Assembly: GCF_029227915.1 (NCBI RefSeq)
Contig: NC_079876.1
Coordinates: 1,366,001 to 1,430,000, forward strand
DNA from: Hydractinia symbiolongicarpus
Lineage: Eukaryota; Cnidaria; Hydrozoa; Anthoathecata; Hydractiniidae
Direction: 5' to 3'
DNA length: 64,000 nucleotides
The position numbers were made by a program, and so were the translations under genes. The notes under the pieces are model-generated. The model saw nothing but the letters and a program-made list of their open reading frames with translations, did no database searches and had not been told where the DNA came from. Shown here one piece after another: positions 51,726-61,463 of this stretch. Within the stretch, counting starts at the first letter, position 1. Each line of letters begins with the position of its first letter.

Positions 51726-54700
51726 AAAATGTTTTCATTTTTGATGAGACGCTTAATGAAAGAGGTTTAATCGCCGGCAAATGAAAACCTGCGATTTCCC
51801 GTAAATCCTGGACTCGGCCCGTATAGTTAAAAGTATACAAAGAAAGTATCCAGGGAGTAAACTCATTTCCCAAACGATTTTTTAAATTATTATTTCACCA
51901 CTAAAACGCATGGGACTTGTAGTTTTCAAGAATGTTTTCATTTTTGATGAGACGCTGAATAAAAGAAGTTTAATCGCCGGCGAACGAAATCCCGCGTTTT
52001 CCCGTAAATCCCGGGCTTGGCCCGTATAGTCAAAAGTATACAAAGAAAGTACCCAGGGAGTAAACTCATTTCCCGAACGTTTTTTTATATTATTTTTTTA
52101 CCACTAAACGCATGAGACTTGTAGTTTTCAAAAATATTTTCATATTTGATGGGACGCTGAATAAAAGAAGTTTAATCGCCGGCAAACGAAAATCCGCAAT
52201 TTCCTGTAAATCCCGGACTCGGCCCGTATAGTCAAAAGTATACAAATAAAGTACCCGGGGAGTAAACTCATTTCCCGAACGATTTTTTAAATTATTTTTT
52301 CACCACTAAAACGCATGAAACTTGTAGTTTTCAAAAATGTTTTCATTTTTGATGAGACGCTTAATGAAAGAGGTTTAATCGCCGGCAAACGAAATCCCGC
52401 GTTTTCCCGTAAATGCGGGGCTTGGCCCGTATAGTCGAATGTATACAAAGAAAGTACCCAGGGAGTAAACTCATTTCCCGAACGATTTTTTAATTTTTTT
52501 TTTTCACCACTAAAACGCATGAGACTTGTAGTTTTCAAAAATGTTATCATTTTTGATGAGACGCTTAATGAAAGAGGTTTAATCGCCGGAAAACGAAAAC
52601 CCGCGATTTCCCGTAAATCCCGGGCTTGGCCCGTATAGTCGAATGTATACAAAGAAAGTACCCTGTGAGTAAACTCATTTCCAGAACGATTTTTTAAATT
52701 ATTTTTTCACCACTAAAACGCATAAGACTTGTAGTTTTTAAAAATGTTTTCATTTTTGATGAGACGCTGCATAAAAGCAGTTTAATCGCCGGCAAACGAA
52801 AACCTGCGATTTCCCTAATTCCCGGACTCGGCCCGTATAGTCAAAAGTATACAAAGAAAGTACCCAGGGAGTAAACTCATTTCCAGAACGATTTTTTAAA
52901 TTATTTTTTCATCACTAAAACGCATAAGACTTGTAGTTTTCAAAAATGTTTTCATTTTTGATGAGACGCTGAATAAAAGACGTTTAATCGCCGGCAAACG
53001 AAAACCCGCGATTTCCCGTAAATCCCGGGCTTGGCCCGTATAGTCAAAAGTATACAAAGAAAGTACCCAGGGAGTAAACTCATTTCCCAAACGATTTTTT
53101 ATATTATTTTTTTACCACTAAACGCATGAGACTTGTAGTTTTCAAAAATATTTTCATATTTGATGGGACGCTGAATAAAAGAAGTTTAATCGCCGGCAAA
53201 CGAAAATTCGCGATTTCCCGTAAATCCCGGACTCGGCCCGTATAGTCAAATGTATACAAAGAAAGTATCCAGGGAGTAAACTCATTTCCCGAACGATTTT
53301 TTAAATTATTTTTTCACCACTAAAATGCATGAGACTTGTAGTTTTCAAAAATGTTTTCATTTTTGATGAGACGCTTAATGAAAAAGGTTTAATCGCCGGC
53401 AAACGAAATCCCACGTTTTCCCGTAAATCCGGGGCTTGGCCCGTATAGTCGAATGTATACAAAGAAAGTACCCAGGGAGTAAACTCATTTCCCGAACGAT
53501 TTTTTAAATTTTTTTTTCACCACTAAAACGCATGAGACTTGTAGTTTTCAAAAATGTTTTCATTTTTGATGAGACGCTTAATGAAAGAGGTTTAATCGCC
53601 GGCAAATGAAAACCTACGATTTCCCGTAAATCCTGGACTCGGCCCGTATAGTTAAAAGTATACAAAGAAAGTATCCAGGGAGTAAACTCATTTCCCAAAC
53701 GATTTTTTAAATTATTATTTCACCACTAAAACGCATGAGACTTGTAGTTTTCAAGAATGTTTTCATTTTTGATGAGCCGCTGAATAAAAGAAGTTTAATC
53801 GCCGGCAAACGAAAATCCGCGATTTCCTGTAAATCCCGGACTCGGCCCGTATAGTCAAAAGTATACAAAGAAAGTACCCGGGGAGTAAACTCATTTCCCG
53901 AACGATTTTTTAAATTATTTTTTCACCACTAAAACGCATGAGACTTGTAGTTTTCAAAAATGTTTTCATTTTTGATGAGACGCTTAATGAAAGAGGTTTA
54001 ATCGCCGGCAAATGAAAACCTACGATTTCCCGTAAATCCTGGACTCGGCCCGTATAGTTAAAAGTATACAAAGAAAGTAGCCAGGGAGTAAACTCATTTC
54101 CCAAACGATTTTTTAAATTATTATTTCACCACTAAAACGCATGAGACTTGTAGTTTTCAAGAATGTTTTCATTTTTGATGAGCCGCTGAATAAAAGAAGT
54201 TTAATCGCCGGCAAACGAAATCCCGCGTTTTCCCGTAAATCCCGGGCTTGGCCCGTATAGTCAAAAGTATACAAAGAAAGTACCCAGGGAGTAAACTCAT
54301 TTCCCGAACGATTTTTTATATTATTTTTTTACCAGTAAACGCATGAGACTTGTAGTTTTCAAAAATATTTTCATATTTGATGGAACGCTGAATAAAAGAA
54401 GTTTAATCGCCGGCAAACGAAAATCCGCGATTTCCTGTAAATCCCGGACTCGGCCCGTACAGTCAAAAGTATACAAATAAAGTACCCGGGGAGTAAACTC
54501 ATTTCCCGAACGATTTTTTAAATTATTTTTTCACCACTAAAACGCATAAGACTTGTAGTTTTCAAAAATGTTTTCATTTTTGATGAGACGCTTAATGAAA
54601 GAGGTTTAATCGCCGGCAACCGAAATCCCGCGTTTTCCCGTAAATCCGGGGCTTGGCCCGTATAGTCGAATGTATACAAAGAAAGTACCCAGGGAGTAAA

Positions 54701-54895
54701 CTCATTTCCCGAACGATTTTTTAAATTTTTTTTTTCACCACTAAAACGCATGAGACTTGTAGTTTTCAAAAATGTTTTCATTTTTGATGAGACGCTTAAT
54801 GAAAGAGGTTTAATCGCCGGCAAATGAAAACCTACGATTTCCCGTAAATCCTGGACTCGGCCCGTATAGTTAAAAGTATACAAAGAAAGTACCCA
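51726..54895 (+). repeat. Right part of superblock B
   Basis: It continues from the pentamers through TTTTTTTTTC, CGCATGGGACTT and the shared 2-kb segment, then adds about 800 bp absent from A: GTAGCCAGGGAG, a second GATGAGCCGC monomer, TACCAGTAAACG, GATGGAACGC, GTACAGTC and GGCAACCGAAATC. It ends at about 54,896 with CCCAGGGAACTC, where superblock C begins. Superblock B thus spans 47,394-54,895 (about 7,500 bp, 37 monomers). Confidence 0.85.
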
Positions 54896-55090
54896 GGGAA
54901 CTCATTTCCCGAACGATTTTTTATATTATTTTTTTACCACTAAACGCATGAGACTTGTAGTTTTCAAAAATATTTTCATATTTGATGGGACGCTGAATAA
55001 AAGAAGTTTAATCGCCGGCAAACGAAAATTCGCGATTTCCCGTAAATCCCGGACTCGGCCCGTATAGTCAAAAGTATACAAAGAAAGTAC

Positions 55091-57118
55091 CCAGGAAGTA
55101 AACTCATTTCCCGAACGATTTTTTAAATTATTTTTTCACCACTAAAACGCATGAGACTTGTAGTTTTCAAAAATGTTTTCATTTTTGATGAGACACTGAA
55201 TAAAAGAAGTTTAATCGCCGGCAAAGGAAAACCCGGGATTTCCCGTAAATCCCGGGCTTGGCCCGTATTGTCGAAAGTATACAAAGAAAGTACCCAGGGA
55301 GTAAACTCATTTCCCGAACGATTTTTTAAATTACTTTTTCACCACTAAAACGCATGAGACTTGTAGTTTTTAAAAATATTTTCATTTTTGATGAGACGCT
55401 GAATGAAAGAAGTTTAATCGCCGGAAAACGAAAACCTGCGATTTCCCGTAAATCCTGGACTCGGCCCGTATAGGCAAAATTATATACAAAGAAAGTACCC
55501 AGGGAGTAAACTCATTTCCCTAACGATTTTTTGTATTATTTTTTTACCACTAAACGCAGGAGATTGGAGTTTTCAAAAATATCTTCATATTTGATGGGAC
55601 GCTGAATAAAAGAAGTTTAATCGCCGGCAAACGAAAATCCGCGATTTCCCGTAAATCCCGAACTCGGTCCATATAGTCAAAAGTATACAAAGAAAGTACC
55701 CAGGGAGTAAACTCATTTCCCGAACGATTTTTTAAATTATTTTTTCACCACTAAAACGCATGAGACTTGTAGTTTTCAAAAATGTTTTCATTTTTGATGA
55801 GACGCTGAATAAAAGAAGTTTAATCGCCGGCAAACAAAATCCCGCGTTTTCCCGTAAATTCCGGGCTTGGCCCGTATAGTCAAAAGTATACAAAGAAAGT
55901 ACCCAGGGAGTAAACTCATTTCCCGAACGATTTTTTATATTATTTTTTTACCACTAAACGCATGAGACTTGTAGTTTTTAAAAATGTTTTCATATTTGAT
56001 GGGACGCTGAATAAAAGAAGTTTAATCGCCGGCAAACGAAAATCCGCGATTTCCCGTAAATCCCGGACTCGGCCCGTATAGTCAAAAGTATACAAAGAAA
56101 GTACCCAGGAAGTAAACTCATTTCCCGAACGATTTTTTAAATTATTTTTTCACCACTAAAACGCATGAGACTTGTAGTTTTCAAAAATGTTTTCATTTTT
56201 GATGAGACACTGAATAAAAGAAGTTTAATCGCCGGCAAAGGAAAACCCGGGATTTCCCGTAAATCCCGGGCTTGGCCCGTATTGTCGAAAGTATACAAAG
56301 AAAGTACCCAGGGAGTAAACTCATTTCCCGAACGATTTTTTAAATTACTTTTTCACCACTAAAACGCATGAGACTTGTAGTTTTTAAAAATATTTTCATT
56401 TTTGATGAGACGCTGAATGAAAGAAGTTTAATCGCCGGAAAACGAAAACCTGCGATTTCCCGTAAATCCTGGACTCGGCCCGTATAGGCAAAATTATATA
56501 CAAAGAAAGTACCCAGGGAGTAAACTCATTTCCCTAACGATTTTTTGTATTATTTTTTTACCACTAAACGCAGGAGATTGGAGTTTTCAAAAATATCTTC
56601 ATATTTGATGGGACGCTGAATAAAAGAAGTTTAATCGCCGGCAAACGAAAATCCGCGATTTCCCGTAAATCCCGAACTCGGTCCATATAGTCAAAAGTAT
56701 ACAAAGAAAGTACCCAGGGAGTAAACTCATTTCCCGAACGATTTTTTAAATTATTTTTTCACTACTAAAACGCATGAGACTTGTAGTTTTCAAAAATGTT
56801 TTCATTTTTGATGAGACGCTGAATAAAAGAAGTTTAATCGCCGGCAAACAAAATCCCGCGTTTTCCCGTAAATTCCGGGCTTGGCCCGTATAGTCAAAAG
56901 TATACAAAGAAAGTACCCAGGGAGTAAACTCATTTCCCGAACGATTTTTTATATTATTTTTTTACCACTAAACGCATGAGACTTGTAGTTTTTAAAAATG
57001 TTTTCATATTTGATGGGACGCTGAATAAAAGAAGTTTAATCGCCGGCAAACGAAAATCCGCGATTTCCCGTAAATCCCGGACTCGGCCCGTATAGTCAAA
57101 AGTATACAAAGAAAGTAC
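55091..57118 (+). repeat. Tandem duplication of a 1,014-bp pentamer (superblock C only)
   Basis: Units start at CCAGGAAGTAAACTC (55,091 and 56,105). Both carry GACGCTGAATGAAAGAAG and GTCCATATAGTC, so the second is a direct copy of the first and not of the 49.4-kb type. Superblocks A and B have one copy here (36.4 and 47.6 kb). After the second unit the sequence resumes at the ACTTATTTCCC monomer (57,129; partner 48,615). Confidence 0.88.
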
Positions 57119-57929
57119 CCAGGGAGTAAACTTATTTCCCGAACGATTTTTTAAATTATTTTTTCACCACTAAAACGCATGAGACTTGTAGTTTTCAAAA
57201 ATGTTTTCATTTTTGATGAGACACTTAATGAAAAAGGTTTAATCGCCGGCAAACGAAATCCTGCGTTTTTCCGTAAATCCGGGGCTTGGCCCGTATAGTC
57301 GAATGTATACAAAGAAAGTACCCAGGGAGTAAACTCATTTCCCGAACGATTTTTTAAATTTTTTTTTCACCACTAAAACGCATGAGACTTGTAGTTTTCA
57401 AAAATGTTTTCATTTTTGATGAGACGCTTAATGAAAGAGGTTTAATCGCCGGCAAATGAAAACCTGCGATTTCCCGTAAATCCTGGACTCGGCCCGTATA
57501 GTTAAAAGTATACAAAGAAAGTATCCAGGGAGTAAACTCATTTCCCAAACGATTTTTTAAATTATTGTTTCACCACTAAAACGCATGGGACTTGTAGTTT
57601 TCAAGAATGTTTTCATTTTTGATGAGACGCTGAATAAAAGAAATTTAATCGCCGGCGAACGAAATCCCGCGTTTTCCCGTAAATCCCGGGCTTGGCCCGT
57701 ATAGTCAAAAGTATACAAAGAAAGTACCCACGGAGTAAACTCATTTCCCGAACGATTTTTTATATTATTTTTTTACCACTAAACGCATGAGACTTGTAGT
57801 TTTCAAAAATATTTTCATATTTGATGGGACGCTGAATAAAAGAAGTTTAATCGCCGGCAAACGAAAATCCGCGATTTCCTGTAAATCCCGGACTCGGCCC
57901 GTATAGTCAAAAGTATACAAAGAAAGTAC

Positions 57930-59957
57930 CCAGGAAGTAAACTCATTTCCCGAACGATTTTTTAAATTATTTTTTCACCACTAAAACGCATGACACTTGT
58001 AGTTTTCAAAAATGTTTTCATTTTTGATGAGACACTGAATAAAAGAAGTTTAATCGCCGGCAAAGGAAAACCCGGGATTTCCCGTAAATCCCGGGCTTGG
58101 CCCGTATTGTCGAAAGTATACAAAGAAAGTACCCAGGGAGTAAACTCATTTCCCGAACGATTTTTTAAATTACTTTTTCACCACTAAAACGCATGAGACT
58201 TGTAGTTTTTAAAAATGTTTTCATTTTTGATGAGACGCTGAATAAAAGAAGTTTAATCGCCGGAAAACGAAAACCTGCGATTTCCCGTAAATCCTGGACT
58301 CGGCCCGTATAGGCAAAATTATATACAAAGAAAGTACCCAGGGAGTAAACTCATTTCCCTAACGATTTTTTGTATTATTTTTTTACCACTAAACGCAGGA
58401 GATTGGAGTTTTCAAAAATATCTTCATATTTGATGGGACGCTGAATAAAAGAAGTTTAATCGCCGGCAAACGAAAATCCGCGATTTCCCGTAAATCCCGA
58501 ACTCGGCCCGTATAGTCAAAAGTATACAAAGAAAGTACCCAGGGAGTAAACTCATTTCCCGAACGATTTTTTAAATTATTTTTTCACCACTAAAACGCAT
58601 GAGACTTGTAGTTTTCAAGAATGTTTTCATTTTTGATGAGACGCTGAATAAAAGAAGTTTAATCGCCGGCAAACAAAATCCCGCGTTTTCCCGTAAATTC
58701 CGGGCTTGGCCCGTATAGTCAAAAGTATACAAAGAAAGTACCCAGGGAGTAAACTCATTTCCCGAACGATTTTTTATATTATTTTTTTACCACTAAACGC
58801 ATGAGACTTGTAGTTTTCAAAAATATTTTCATATTTGATGGGACGCTGAATAAAAGAAGTTTAATCGCCGGCAAACGAAAATCCGCGATTTCCTGTAAAT
58901 CCCGGACTCGGCCCGTATAGTCAAAAGTATACAAAGAAAGTACCCAGGAAGTAAACTCATTTCCCGAACGATTTTTTAAATTATTTTTTCACCACTAAAA
59001 CGCATGAGACTTGTAGTTTTCAAAAATGTTTTCATTTTTGATGAGACACTGAATAAAAGAAGTTTAATCGCCGGCAAAGGAAAACCCGGGATTTCCCGTA
59101 AATCCCGGGCTTGGCCCGTATTGTCGAAAGTATACAAAGAAAGTACCCAGGGAGTAAACTCATTTCCCGAACGATTTTTTAAATTACTTTTTCACCACTA
59201 AAACGCATGAGACTTGTAGTTTTTAAAAATGTTTTCATTTTTGATGAGACGCTGAATAAAAGAAGTTTAATCGCCGGAAAACGAAAACCTGCGATTTCCC
59301 GTAAATCCTGGACTCGGCCCGTATAGGCAAAATTATATACAAAGAAAGTACCCAGGGAGTAAACTCATTTCCCTAACGATTTTTTGTATTATTTTTTTAC
59401 CACTAAACGCAGGAGATTGGAGTTTTCAAAAATATCTTCATATTTGATGGGACGCTGAATAAAAGAAGTTTAATCGCCGGCAAACGAAAATCCGCGATTT
59501 CCCGTAAATCCCGAACTCGGCCCGTATAGTCAAAAGTATACAAAGAAAGTACCCAGGGAGTAAACTCATTTCCCGAACGATTTTTTAAATTATTTTTTCA
59601 CCACTAAAACGCATGAGACTTGTAGTTTTCAAGAATGTTTTCATTTTTGATGAGACGCTGAATAAAAGAAGTTTAATCGCCGGCAAACAAAATCCCGCGT
59701 TTTCCCGTAAATTCCGGGCTTGGCCCGTATAGTCAAAAGTATACAAAGAAAGTACCCAGGGAGTAAACTCATTTCCCGAACGATTTTTTATATTATTTTT
59801 TTACCACTAAACGCATGAGACTTGTAGTTTTTAAAAATGTTTTCATATTTGATGGGACGCTGAATAAAAGAAGTTTAATCGCCGGCAAACGAAAATCCGC
59901 GATTTCCCGTAAATCCCGGACTCGGCCCGTATAGTCAAAAGTATACAAAGAAAGTAC
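57930..59957 (+). repeat. Two 1,014-bp pentamers (superblock C)
   Basis: Counterpart of 38,273-40,300 and 49,416-51,443, with units at 57,930 and 58,944. Private differences are CGCATGACACTT near 57,988 in the first dyad monomer and ATTATTGTTTCACC and AAGAAATTTAATC just upstream. The five-monomer order is unchanged, so this pentamer pair was inherited from the ancestral superblock. Confidence 0.88.
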
Positions 59958-61463
59958 CCAGGGAGTAAACTCATTTCCCGAACGATTTTTTAAATTATTT
60001 TTACACCACTAAAACGCATGAGACTTGTAGTTTTCAAAAATGTTTTCATTTTTGATGAGACACTTAATGAAAAAGGTTTAATCGCCGGCAAACGAAATCC
60101 CGCGTTTTTCCGTAAATCCGGGGCTTGGCCCGTATAGTCGAATGTATACAAAGAAAGTACCCAGGGAGTAAACTCATTTCCCGAACGATTTTTTAAATTT
60201 TTTTTTCACCACTAAAACGCATGAGACTTGTAGTTTTCAAAAATGTTTTCATTTTTGATGAGACACTGAATAAAAGAAGTTTAATCGCCGGCAAAGGAAA
60301 ACCCGGGATTTCCCGTAAATCCCGGGCTTGGCCCGTATTGTCGAAAGTATACAAAGAAAGTACCCAGGGAGTAAACTCATTTCCCGAACGATTTTTTAAA
60401 TTACTTTTTCACCACTAAAACGCATGAGACTTGTAGTTTTTAAAAATGTTTTCATTTTTGATGAGACGCTGAATAAAAGAAGTTTAATCGCCGGAAAACG
60501 AAAACCTGCGATTTCCCGTAAATCCTGGACTCGGCCCGTATAGGCAAAATTATATACAAAGAAAGTACCCAGGGAGTAAACTCATTTCCCTAACGATTTT
60601 TTGTATTATTTTTTTACCACTAAACGCAGGAGATTGGAGTTTTCAAAAATATCTTCATATTTGATGGGACGCTGAATAAAAGAAGTTTAATCGCCGGCAA
60701 ACGAAAATCCGCGATTTCCCGTAAATCCCGAACTCGGCCCGTATAGTCAAAAGTATACAAAGAAAGTACCCAGGGAGTAAACTCATTTCCCGAACGATTT
60801 TTTAAATTATTTTTTCACCACTAAAACGCATGAGACTTGTAGTTTTCAAGAATGTTTTCATTTTTGATGAGACGCTGAATAAAAGAAGTTTAATCGCCGG
60901 CAAACAAAATCCCGCGTTTTCCCGTAAATTCCGGGCTTGGCCCGTATAGTCAAAAGTATACAAAGAAAGTACCCAGGGAGTAAACTCATTTCCCGAACGA
61001 TTTTTTATATTATTTTTTTACCACTAAACGCATGAGACTTGTAGTTTTTAAAAATGTTTTCATATTTGATGGGACGCTGAATAAAAGAAGTTTAATCGCC
61101 GGCAAACGAAAATCCGCGATTTCCCGTAAATCCCGGACTCGGCCCGTATAGTCAAAAGTATACAAAGAAAGTACCCAGGGAGTAAACTCATTTCCCGAAC
61201 GATTTTTTAAATTATTTTTACACCACTAAAACGCATGAGACTTGTAGTTTTCAAAAATGTTTTCATTTTTGATGAGACACTTAATGAAAAAGGTTTAATC
61301 GCCGGCAAACGAAATCCCGCGTTTTTCCGTAAATCCGGGGCTTGGCCCGTATAGTCGAATGTATACAAAGAAAGTACCCAGGGAGTAAACTCATTTCCCG
61401 AACGATTTTTTAAATTTTTTTTTCACCACTAAAACGCATGAGACTTGTAGTTTTCAAAAATGT
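59030..61463 (+). repeat. Tandem duplication of a 1,217-bp hexamer (superblock C only)
   Basis: Units of about 59,030-60,246 and 60,247-61,463 match at offset 1,217. The joint is a chimeric monomer: it begins as the TTTTTTTTTCACCAC class and continues as GACACTGAATAAAAG with the GGAAAACCCGGG dyad (60,302). The exchange lies in the shared stretch between about 60,200 and 60,262. Superblocks A and B lack this duplication. Confidence 0.88.
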
